Assembly (NCBI GenBank): GCA_900102385.1
Contig: FNBQ01000007.1
Location: 1 to 64,000 of the forward strand
Length of the DNA: 64,000 bases
DNA from: Bacteroidales bacterium KHT7
GTDB lineage: Bacteria; Bacteroidota; Bacteroidia; Bacteroidales; Bacteroidaceae
Direction: 5' to 3'
The stretch's first letter is position 1; the number at the start of each line of letters is the position of its first letter. Made by a program: the position numbers and the translations under genes. Shown here piece after piece: positions 1 through 8,156 of the stretch. The notes beneath the pieces were generated by a model. It was given only the letters and a program-made list of their open reading frames with translations. It searched no databases and was not told the origin of the DNA.

Positions 1-1
1 C

Positions 2-338
2 AAGGTAGGTCCAAGGTAGGTCCAAGGTAGGTCCAAGGTAGGTCCAAGGTAGGTCCAAGGTAGGTCCAAGGTAGGTCCAAGGTAGGTCCAAGGTACATTC
101 AAGGTATATGCAAGGTATATGTAAGCTATATGTAAGCTATGGGAGTGTATATGTAAGCTATATGTTGTGTATATGTAAGCTATATGTAGAGTATATGTAA
201 GCTATATGTTGTGTATATGTAAGCTATATGCAAGGTATAGCCAGATTAGGTGGAATGAAGTAAGTCGATAGTAAGGGGATAGCAAGGGGATAGTAAGGGG
301 ATAGCAAGGAGATAGCAAGGGGGAAGTAAGAGGATAGC
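2..338. repeat. 11-bp tandem repeat array with drifting unit
   Basis: About thirty units of 11 bp run almost without a break. The unit AAGGTAGGTCC is repeated eight times exactly (2-89). It then drifts through AAGGTATATGC to AAGCTATATGT. From about 145 to 231 it alternates with TGTGTATATGT-like units, giving a 22-bp higher-order period. After three degenerate units it returns as AAGGGGATAGC/T (273-338). The length stays at 11 bp while the sequence changes, with only two phase slips, near 145 and 265-272. There are no spacers, so it is not CRISPR. The window edge cuts the array, so its full length is unknown. Confidence 0.9.
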
Positions 339-344
339 AATCCC

Positions 345-559
345 GTTCAGCCGAATTTGACCTTCGAACTCCGTACGCTTGTTACCAAAGGGACACTGTT
401 CTGCCGAATTTGCAATTTGGCTGAGAAAAAATCGGGAATTTGTCGCTCGAACTTGTTCGCTTGCTACCGAATGGACGCAAGAATTCCCACCGCTAAAAAA
501 ATGTCGTTATTAGCGTAACATTTTGTCGCTTTGCGACAATGGGAGTTACAAACTCCCGT
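345..559. repeat. Structured dispersed repeat E1, copy A
   Basis: Matches 17600-17819 over about 215 nt. It contains a run of short inverted repeats: GCCGAATT/AATTTGGC (403-420), CGAAC/GTTCG, CGCTAA/TTAGCG (491-515), AAAATGT/ACATTTT (497-524), TTGTCGC-TTT-GCGACAA (523-539) and GGGAGTT-ACA-AACTCCC (541-557). A half-length subunit built on CCGAATTTG, then TCGAAC, then GCTTG-TACC, appears twice within the element. No reading frame is conserved between the copies. It could be a structured RNA, a non-autonomous mobile element or a protein-binding array. Confidence 0.8.
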
Positions 560-603
560 TTAATGATGCTGCCGAATTCGGAAATTCGGCAGAACGAAAA
601 GAT

Positions 604-711
604 AGGTCGAGCGCAGGAAATTCGGCAGAACAAATCGGGCGACCGCTTTCATGGTCGATTATAGCAGTTTCGTTTCAGTCCGCAGAACCTATGGATGCTG
701 CGGTTACTGAG
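604..711. repeat. Shared repeat modules E2 and E3, copy A
   Basis: E2 (604-631, starting AGGTCGAGCGC and ending CGGCAGAAC) matches 17839-17865. E3 (637-711, starting GGGCGACCGCTTTCA and ending GCGGTTACTGAG) matches 17492-17566 at the same 75-nt length. The order here is E1-E2-E3 and in the other copy it is E3-E1-E2, a circular permutation. E3 carries the inverted pair CCGCAG/CTGCGG. An ATG-initiated frame of 117 codons crosses this stretch but is built from repeat sequence and is not called as a gene. Confidence 0.7.
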
Positions 712-1176
712 ACAATTCTGAATTGTGAATTTTCAACTCTCAATTTTCAACTTTCAACTCCCACAAATTCTGTTTTTCAGCCTTGCGGAAATTGTAAAAT
801 ATTAGGAAAATACAGAACAGAAATTCGTCAAATTGTTAAAAGATGTGAACAAATGCTTAAAAAATTAACTACTTGAAATGTAAGATGTTGGAGTAATAGT
901 GTAACAAACGAAACATTACTTTGTAACAACTTTTTAACAGTCTGTAACACACAATCCCTTCCGTGTAACACGCTTATATAATGTAATAGCGTGAAAAATT
1001 GTAAAATTGCAGAGTGAAAATGTGAAAGTGATTTCACGGAAACATTTCAGAAACAAAAAACGGTAAACAAACATGTAAAATAAGCAAACGGTATGTTTTT
1101 GCATATTCGGCTTATGTAAGGTTGCACTAATAATTAACGGAAATTTTTAATAATCTTTAAACAAATAACCAGATTT
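712..1176. other. Non-coding leader region upstream of the xylan operon
   Basis: It starts with a low-complexity block of TCAACTCTCAA/TTTCAACTTTCAACT repeats (721-772). An AT-rich stretch without a convincing gene follows. A possible promoter near 1098-1124 (TTTG then TAAGGTTG) has a short 15-nt spacer and one mismatch, so it is weak. I could not place the operon promoter with confidence. No regulator gene (hybrid two-component system) lies in the window. Confidence 0.5.
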
Positions 1177-2886
1177 ATGAGACTTTCATTCCTGTCATTG
1201 CTGTTCCTCAGCTTTCCGGCTATGAGCTTGTGCCAATCGTGCAAGAGTCTGTCGGTTCCAAAGGCTCCAGTAGACGAGGCATTGTTTGACAATTTCTATT
1301 ATCAGGGTAACGATGACATCTACAACAAAAACAAGTTGACAGATGCATCGCAGTTTTACAACCCGATACTTCCGGGATTCTATCCCGACCCTTCAATCAC
1401 CACAAACGGTAAGGGCGACTATTATCTTGCTACATCAACCTTTACATTCTTCCCGGGTGTGCCTTTGTTCCACAGCCGCGACCTTGTAAACTGGGAGCAG
1501 GTTGGTCACATTCTCGACCGCGAGTCGCAGATGGAGAACATGAAGGGACAGCACGTCAGCGGCGGTATCTTCGCTCCTGCATTGAGCTACAATCCAAAGA
1601 CCGGTACATATTATATGATTACTACAAACGTAGGTGCCGGCAACTTCTATGTTAAGACACAGAATCCAGAGGGTGCATGGTCAGACCCTATCCACCTTCC
1701 TTCAATCTTGGGCATCGACCCTTCAATCTTTATCGATGACGACGGCAGAGCATACGTTGTAAACAACGATGATGCGCCAGACAACAAGCCTGAATATCCG
1801 GGTCATCGCACAGTTCGTGTACAGGAACTCGACTTGGCTACAGACAAGTGTGTGGGCGAACGAAAGATTATCATCAACAAGGGATGCCGTCCTGAAGAGA
1901 AGCCAATCTGGTGCGAGGCTCCACACATCTATAAGATTAAGGGCAAGTATTACCTTATGACTGCCGAGGGCGGAACAAGCGACTGGCATTCTGAGGTTAT
2001 CTACCGCTCAGAGTCTGTTTGGGGACCATACGAGCCATATTCGGGCAACCCAATCCTTACTCAGCGCACGCTTGCCAAAGACCGCAAAGAGCCTGTTACT
2101 TGTGCAGGTCATGCCGACCTTGTAAAGACAGAGAACGGCGAGTGGTGGGCAGTATTCTTGGCTTGCCGCCCTGTAAAGGACAACTGGGAGAACCTTGGCC
2201 GTGAGACATTCATGATGCCGGTTTCTTGGACCGAGGACGGATGGCCAATGATGACTGGCAGCACCGGACTTGTTCCGCAGATGCTTAACCGCAACGGCGT
2301 TAAGAGAAACGAGAATGTAACATTCGGTAACTTCAAGTGGGAAGATGATTTCTCATCAGATGTTATGAAGCAAGACTGGGTTACACTCCGCACATCTGCC
2401 AAGGGCTTGTTTACACCTAATAAGTATAACGGATGGCTGTCGCTCAAGAAGCAGCCTGTAACAGCAGAGCAGAAAGATGTCCCATCGCTCGTGGCACGCC
2501 GCTTGCAGCACCACAAGTTCGAGGCATCAACAAAAATGCGCTTCCAACCATCATTCGACAACGACGCAGCAGGTATCATGCTATTCAAGGACGAGAAGCA
2601 TCAGCTTCTGCTTGTCCGCACACTCAACGCTGGAAAGCAGACAATCGAGCTTCAGCAGGTTTCAAAAGACGGCAAGAAGGTTCTTGCATCTCAGCCATGC
2701 AAACTTAACGAGGTTGAGATGAAGATTACATCAACTGGCACAACCTTCGAGTTCTTCTACAAGGCAAAGAAGGATTGGGTTAAGATTGGTGATGCTCCGG
2801 CACAGCAGCTTTCTACTCAGGCAGCAGGCGGATTCACCGGAACGGTGGTTGCTCTGTACTGCACCGGAAAGGAGGCTAAGAAATAA
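1177..2886 (+). CDS. GH43 family glycosidase (beta-xylosidase/arabinofuranosidase type)
   Basis: A secreted or surface enzyme predicted to trim xylose or arabinose from xylan fragments. The 569-residue product starts with a hydrophobic signal segment (1-20). A five-bladed propeller domain follows from about 62. The three GH43 acidic residues are visible: Asp71 in the PDPSI motif (base), Asp181 in GIDPSIF (pKa modulator) and Glu247 in WCEAPH (acid). Residues from about 385 form a second beta-rich domain like the C-terminal domain of GH43 beta-xylosidases. It is the first gene of the xylan operon, 81 nt before the first SusC. The exact specificity (xylosidase or arabinofuranosidase) cannot be read from sequence. 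The cysteines at 19 and 22 do not sit in a good lipobox, so signal peptidase I processing is more likely. Confidence 0.9.
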   Translation: MRLSFLSLLFLSFPAMSLCQSCKSLSVPKAPVDEALFDNFYYQGNDDIYNKNKLTDASQFYNPILPGFYPDPSITTNGKGDYYLATSTFTFFPGVPLFHSRDLVNWEQVGHILDRESQMENMKGQHVSGGIFAPALSYNPKTGTYYMITTNVGAGNFYVKTQNPEGAWSDPIHLPSILGIDPSIFIDDDGRAYVVNNDDAPDNKPEYPGHRTVRVQELDLATDKCVGERKIIINKGCRPEEKPIWCEAPHIYKIKGKYYLMTAEGGTSDWHSEVIYRSESVWGPYEPYSGNPILTQRTLAKDRKEPVTCAGHADLVKTENGEWWAVFLACRPVKDNWENLGRETFMMPVSWTEDGWPMMTGSTGLVPQMLNRNGVKRNENVTFGNFKWEDDFSSDVMKQDWVTLRTSAKGLFTPNKYNGWLSLKKQPVTAEQKDVPSLVARRLQHHKFEASTKMRFQPSFDNDAAGIMLFKDEKHQLLLVRTLNAGKQTIELQQVSKDGKKVLASQPCKLNEVEMKITSTGTTFEFFYKAKKDWVKIGDAPAQQLSTQAAGGFTGTVVALYCTGKEAKK

Positions 2887-2967
2887 CAGCATTGAACCTA
2901 ACGGCAACAAAATAAGAGATTAACTAATCACTTTTTAATAACTTTTTAATACTAATATCAATTTCTA

Positions 2968-5900
2968 ATGGAGACAAAGAAATGTACTAAACTACGTTTT
3001 TTCGCTTTAGGGGTTGCATTTTGGTGCTTCTGTCTGATGACATTCGCCCAAAGTGTAAATGTAAAGGGAACCGTGGTTGACTCTCATGGAGAGAGTATCA
3101 TTGGTGCTTCTGTGGTTCAGAAAGGTAATCCATCAGTTGGAACTGTTTCTGACTTAGAAGGAAACTTCCAGCTGAAAATTACAGGCAAGAATCCTGTAAT
3201 CGTTGTATCGTATGTTGGTATGCGTGCAACAGAGGTAAAGGTTGTTCCGGGTAAGCCTGTAAAGGTAACACTCGAAGAGGACAACGCAGCACTCGAGGAA
3301 GTAGTGGTTGTGGGTTATGGCCAGCAGAAGAAGGCTTCTTTGGTTGGTTCTATTACCCAGACATCAGGAAAGGTGCTGGAGCGTACCGGTGGTGTGTCTG
3401 ACCTTGGTTCTGCACTTACTGGTAACTTGCCGGGTGTAATCACAACTTCATCATCTGGTATGCCGGGTGCTGAGAAGGTTAACATCGTTATCCGTGGTGT
3501 CAGCTCATGGAATGGTAGCTCTCCTTTGGTGCTCGTCGATGGTATCGAGCGTGCAATGGAGAATGTCGACATCCAGTCTGTTGCCAGCATTTCTGTTTTG
3601 AAGGATGCTTCTGCAACTGCCGTTTATGGTGTGAAGGGTGCTAACGGTGTAATCCTTATCACAACTAAGCGTGGTTCAGAGGGTAAGGCTAAAATTGGAT
3701 TCAACTTCAGTTCTACAATGAAGTTCGTTTCTAAGTTGCCTCAGACTCTTAACTCTGCTTCATCTTTGAGAGCTCGTAACGAGGTTATCAAGCACGAACT
3801 TGGTCTTAAACCAGAAGGCTGGGCAAAAATCTGTTCAACAGATTACATTTCAAACTATGAGAACCAGCCAGAGGGCGCAATCGACCCAGAGACTGGTTTC
3901 TTGATGAGCGAGCGCTATCCTGATGTTGACTGGCAGAAGGAACTGTTCAAGGATATGGCAATGGCATACAATGCCAACGTAAATATTTCTGGTGGTACAC
4001 GTTACGTTAAGTACTTTGCTTCTATCGACTTCCAGCACGAAGGTGACCTTTTCCGCGAGTGGGATAACGGTCGTGGTTACAAGGGCGGTTACGGTTACAA
4101 CCGTGTAAACGTTCGTGCAAATCTTGACTTCCAGTTGACTAAGACAACTACATTCAATGCAGGTATTTTTGGCAGTCAGGGTATCCGTAATACTCCTTGG
4201 GGTATTGCCGATGATGCATGGGCTGCAACACAGTTGTGGCAGGCTGCTTACTCTGCACCTCACAATGCTTTCGTTCCTCGCTACAGCGACGGTATTTGGG
4301 GCTACTATCCTTCGGACGATCAGGGTGCGCCAAACTCTGTAACAAACTTGGCTTTGGCTGGTGCTGAACAGAGAATCAGTACTGTCTTGAATACAAACTT
4401 TACGCTTTCTCAGGATTTGTCGTTCATCACTAAGGGATTGAAACTTAACGGAACAATCTCATGGGATAACTCATTCAGCGAGAGTCAGCGTGGTGTTAAC
4501 GACCTTTACCATGATGCACAGTTCAAGTGGATTGACCCTGTAACAGGTGAGGTTACATATCGTAAGCTTGCAAGTTCTCACACTAAGTTCGACTATACAG
4601 AGACTCGCGCTTGGAGCACTCAGGGTAGTAATATTGAAAACTGGGGAACAAACAGAAACCTTTTCTATCAGTTACAGTTGGTGTGGGGGCGCAAGTTTGG
4701 TAAGCACGATGAGCACGATGTAACAGCAATGGGCGTATTTAATCGTCGTGAGCATGCAACAGGTAGTAGTTTCCTTCGTTATCGTGAGGACTGGGCTTTC
4801 CGTGCAACTTACAACTATGGCGACCGCTATTTGTTGGAGTACAACGGTGCATACAACGGTTCTGAGCAGTTCGGCAAGGGATATCGTTTTGCATTCAATA
4901 ACTCAGTTGCTCTTGGTTGGACTCTTTCTAACGAGAAGTTCATGAAGCCTGTTGTTGATTACAAACTCTTTGGCAAGAAGCTTATCGATATCTTGAAGTT
5001 CCGTTACTCTTATGGTGAGGTAGGTAACGATAATGTTCTTGGTGACAAGCGCTGGTTGTATACTACTCAGTGGTCATACGGCGGTGGTGCGCACATGGAT
5101 CCTAAGTCTCCAGATGACAAGCAGTATTTGTATACTTGGTATAAGGAAGCTCAGATTGGTAACCCAAATCTTCGTTGGGAGACTGCTAAGAAGCGTAACT
5201 TCGGTATCGACTATGCGTTCCTCGATGGTTTGGTTGCAGGTTCGTTGGAGTTCTTCCACGAGAACAGATATGATATTCTTATCTTTGGTGATCAGCGTTC
5301 TGTTCCTTTCTATTACGGTGCTACTGCTCCTGCAATGAACTATGGTCGTACAAGAACAACTGGTTATGAACTTGAACTTCGTTTGAAGCATACTTTCAAG
5401 AACGGTATCTATGCATACGGAAACTTTAATATGACTCATGCAGCCAACAAGGTTCAGGTTTACGACGATCCAGAGTTGTTCCCTTCATACCAGAAGACTG
5501 CCGGTTATGCAATCGGTCAGGCAAAGAGTTATCTTGACAATGGTCAGGCTCAGAGCTGGGACGATGTAATTGCTATGACTGAGCACAATTCTAATGATGA
5601 CCAGAAGTTGCCAGGACAGTTTATTATCACCGACTTTAACGGCGATGGTGTAATCGACTCTAACGATAGCGCACCTTACGCATACACAGGTACTCCACAG
5701 AATACATACAATGCAACTCTTGGTGTTGAGTACAAGGGCTGGAGCTTGATGTTGCAGTTCTACGGTGCTACAAATGTATCTCGTGAGGTTGCATTTAACT
5801 CATTCAGCAAGCCAACACTTGATGTTGTATTCGACGAAGGCTCATTCTGGAATCCAGAGTCAGGTGCTGGTATTCCAACACCACGCTATAACTCCACACC

Positions 5901-6165
5901 TAACTATTATGCCGGCACTCGCTTCATGTATGATGGTTCATACGTTCGCTTGAAGAACATGGAGATTGGCTACACATGGACAAAGGGTTGGGTTAAGAGT
6001 CTTGGTCTTAACAACCTTAAGCTCTATGTAAACGGTAACAACCTGTTGTTGTGGACTAAGATGCCTGATGACCGCGAGAGCAACTTCGCTGGTACAGGAC
6101 TTGCATCTCAGGGTGCTTACCCAACAATGAAGCGTATCAACTTCGGTGTTAAGTTCGAGCTTTAA
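2968..6165 (+). CDS. xusA: SusC-family TonB-dependent transporter for xylo-oligosaccharides
   Basis: An outer-membrane, TonB-dependent channel expected to import xylo-oligosaccharides together with the SusD protein encoded next to it. The 1065-residue product has a signal peptide ending near the AQS at about 28-30. It then has a carboxypeptidase-regulatory-like domain (NVKGTVVD...GASV, about 31-110), a canonical TonB box region EEVVVVGYG, a plug domain with DGIERAMENV and ITTKRG, and a long barrel ending in an aromatic-rich strand (GVKFEL). This is the full SusC architecture, unlike the second SusC in the operon. The symbol follows the P. bryantii operon order. It is inferred from synteny and not from a direct comparison. 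Confidence 0.93.
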   Translation: METKKCTKLRFFALGVAFWCFCLMTFAQSVNVKGTVVDSHGESIIGASVVQKGNPSVGTVSDLEGNFQLKITGKNPVIVVSYVGMRATEVKVVPGKPVKVTLEEDNAALEEVVVVGYGQQKKASLVGSITQTSGKVLERTGGVSDLGSALTGNLPGVITTSSSGMPGAEKVNIVIRGVSSWNGSSPLVLVDGIERAMENVDIQSVASISVLKDASATAVYGVKGANGVILITTKRGSEGKAKIGFNFSSTMKFVSKLPQTLNSASSLRARNEVIKHELGLKPEGWAKICSTDYISNYENQPEGAIDPETGFLMSERYPDVDWQKELFKDMAMAYNANVNISGGTRYVKYFASIDFQHEGDLFREWDNGRGYKGGYGYNRVNVRANLDFQLTKTTTFNAGIFGSQGIRNTPWGIADDAWAATQLWQAAYSAPHNAFVPRYSDGIWGYYPSDDQGAPNSVTNLALAGAEQRISTVLNTNFTLSQDLSFITKGLKLNGTISWDNSFSESQRGVNDLYHDAQFKWIDPVTGEVTYRKLASSHTKFDYTETRAWSTQGSNIENWGTNRNLFYQLQLVWGRKFGKHDEHDVTAMGVFNRREHATGSSFLRYREDWAFRATYNYGDRYLLEYNGAYNGSEQFGKGYRFAFNNSVALGWTLSNEKFMKPVVDYKLFGKKLIDILKFRYSYGEVGNDNVLGDKRWLYTTQWSYGGGAHMDPKSPDDKQYLYTWYKEAQIGNPNLRWETAKKRNFGIDYAFLDGLVAGSLEFFHENRYDILIFGDQRSVPFYYGATAPAMNYGRTRTTGYELELRLKHTFKNGIYAYGNFNMTHAANKVQVYDDPELFPSYQKTAGYAIGQAKSYLDNGQAQSWDDVIAMTEHNSNDDQKLPGQFIITDFNGDGVIDSNDSAPYAYTGTPQNTYNATLGVEYKGWSLMLQFYGATNVSREVAFNSFSKPTLDVVFDEGSFWNPESGAGIPTPRYNSTPNYYAGTRFMYDGSYVRLKNMEIGYTWTKGWVKSLGLNNLKLYVNGNNLLLWTKMPDDRESNFAGTGLASQGAYPTMKRINFGVKFEL

Positions 6166-6199
6166 TAACAATTATTCTAATAGTAAACATAAAAACATT

Positions 6200-8122
6200 A
6201 TGAAATTTCATAAGTTTAAATATATAGTAGCAGGTTTGGCTCTTTGCTGTGCAAGCATCGGCTTTACATCTTGCGAAGACTATCTGGATAAGTCTCCTGA
6301 GTCAGACCTTAAGACAGAGGACGCTTTCAAGAACTTTGTAAATTTCCAGGGCTTCGTAGAGGAGATGTACTCTTGTATGCCAGACTTTGCAAACGGTTAC
6401 TGGACTAACTCTTGGAACTGGGGTGAAGATGAGGTAATGTATGTTGGATGTGACTATCACATGACATACAAGGTTGATCAGGGCGACTTCTGGGGATGGC
6501 AGTCTGAGTTCGATGGCTGGCAGAGCGGCTGGATGGACCGTAATGCTTTCGAGCCAGGTGCTAACGTTGATGAGCGTTTCAAGGTATCTTTGTGGAAGAG
6601 TGCATGGTACTCTATCCGTAAGTGTAATGTAGGTATCGAGAACTTCGACTACTTTACTGAGGGTACACAGGAAGAGAAGGATATGATTCTTGGTCAGCTC
6701 TACTTCTTCCGTGCATGGTATCACTTTGAGTTGATGCAGTATCTTGGAGGTCTTCCTTATATCGACAAGGTTATTGCTGCCGATGAGCCAATGACATTGC
6801 CACGTCTTTCATACAAGGAGTGCGCAGAGAAGGCTGCCGCAGACTTCCGCAAGGCTGCCGACTTGCTTCCTGTAGACTGGGATCAGACTGTACGCGGTCG
6901 TAACACTGTTACAAAGAACGGCTTGCGCGTAAATAAGATCACAGCCCTTGCTTATCTTGGCAAGAACTATTTGTGGGCTGCTTCTCCGCTGATGAAGAAT
7001 ACAGATGAGAAGATGCACTCAAATACAAAGGCAAGCACTTACGATTACGACCAGACATACGCAAAGCTTGCTGCCGATGCATTCGGTGAGTTGCTTGGCT
7101 ACGTTCAGCCGGAACTTAACACAGACGGCAAGTCAAAGACAAAGTGCCAGTATGAGTTGGCTGATTTTGCTGACTATTCTGAGATTTTCTATACTCAGGA
7201 CAAGGGCGGTGAGACTCCGGGATTGAAGGAGGCTATCCTTCGCACACCATCAGTTAGCTGGAACAACACAAACTGGGGACTTTCTAAGCAGTTTGGCGGT
7301 AAGATTCTTACTGGTGGTAACTCATTCTCACAGGCTACTGCCAACTATGTAAACTATTATGGTATGGAAAACGGTCTTCCTTTGACTGATGCAGAGTCTG
7401 GCTTCGACAAGACACACCCATGGAAGGGTCGTGACCCACGTTTCTATCACGATATTGTTTACGATGGAGTAAAGGTTGTTAAGGGTACTATCAGTCCAGA
7501 CGACAACCGTTATGCAAACCTTTACACTGGTGGTTCATACCGTAATGATATTGATGAGAACCGTACTGGTTACATGATTTACAAGTTCATCCCAATGGAT
7601 GCAAACAATGCAGACGATGGTTATGGCTGGGGACGCCACCTTCATATCAACATTCCTTGGTTGCGTCTGAGCGATGTATATCTGATGTATGCCGAGTCTC
7701 TTGCAGCCCTTGGCGGTGCAAACCAGAAGTCATCTACATTCAACATGACTGCCGAGCAGGCTGTTAACGTAATCCGCGAGCGTGCCGGTGTTGCTGATGT
7801 AAACGCTAAGTTTACTGCTGATAAGGACAAGTTCATGGACGAGGTTCGCCGAGAGAGAGCTGTTGAGCTTGCATACGAGGGACACCGCTTCAACGACCTT
7901 CGCCGTTGGTTGCTTCTCGACAAGAGCCCTTACAATATCAAGACTCAGCAGAACTTCAACCGTGTAAGCCTTGATACAAAGGATTCTAAGAACAGCGAGG
8001 TGTCTGACTTCAAGGAGAAGACAATCGTTACTCGTAATTTTACAGACAAACATTACTGGTTCCCTTTGAAGAAGAAGGACGTAAGCATCTATCCTGAGAT
8101 GTACCAGAATCCGGGATGGTGA
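6200..8122 (+). CDS. xusB: SusD-family surface glycan-binding lipoprotein
   Basis: A SusD-like lipoprotein that caps the SusC channel and binds xylan fragments on the cell surface. The start at 6200 is preferred because MKFHKFKYIVAG opens a lipoprotein signal ending in the lipobox FTSC; an upstream in-frame ATG at 6146 overlaps the xusA stop. The 640-residue product has the N-terminal SusD hallmark EDYLDKSPESDL and helical repeats. The late motif YEGHRFNDLRRW is followed by the terminal YPEMYQNPGW typical of SusD. It lies 34 nt downstream of xusA and 34 nt upstream of the second SusC, so it is part of the same transcript. Confidence 0.93.
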   Translation: MKFHKFKYIVAGLALCCASIGFTSCEDYLDKSPESDLKTEDAFKNFVNFQGFVEEMYSCMPDFANGYWTNSWNWGEDEVMYVGCDYHMTYKVDQGDFWGWQSEFDGWQSGWMDRNAFEPGANVDERFKVSLWKSAWYSIRKCNVGIENFDYFTEGTQEEKDMILGQLYFFRAWYHFELMQYLGGLPYIDKVIAADEPMTLPRLSYKECAEKAAADFRKAADLLPVDWDQTVRGRNTVTKNGLRVNKITALAYLGKNYLWAASPLMKNTDEKMHSNTKASTYDYDQTYAKLAADAFGELLGYVQPELNTDGKSKTKCQYELADFADYSEIFYTQDKGGETPGLKEAILRTPSVSWNNTNWGLSKQFGGKILTGGNSFSQATANYVNYYGMENGLPLTDAESGFDKTHPWKGRDPRFYHDIVYDGVKVVKGTISPDDNRYANLYTGGSYRNDIDENRTGYMIYKFIPMDANNADDGYGWGRHLHINIPWLRLSDVYLMYAESLAALGGANQKSSTFNMTAEQAVNVIRERAGVADVNAKFTADKDKFMDEVRRERAVELAYEGHRFNDLRRWLLLDKSPYNIKTQQNFNRVSLDTKDSKNSEVSDFKEKTIVTRNFTDKHYWFPLKKKDVSIYPEMYQNPGW

Positions 8123-8156
8123 TGTTGATGAAAAAACTTAAATGAAAAGTTAAACC

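Noticed and set aside
2-338. CRISPR-like array
   Set aside because: Units are 11 bp, contiguous and without unique spacers; no cas genes are present.
523-876. 117-codon open frame on the plus strand
   Set aside because: It lies within repeat modules E1-E3 and the TCAACT block; the product is low-complexity and unlike any family.
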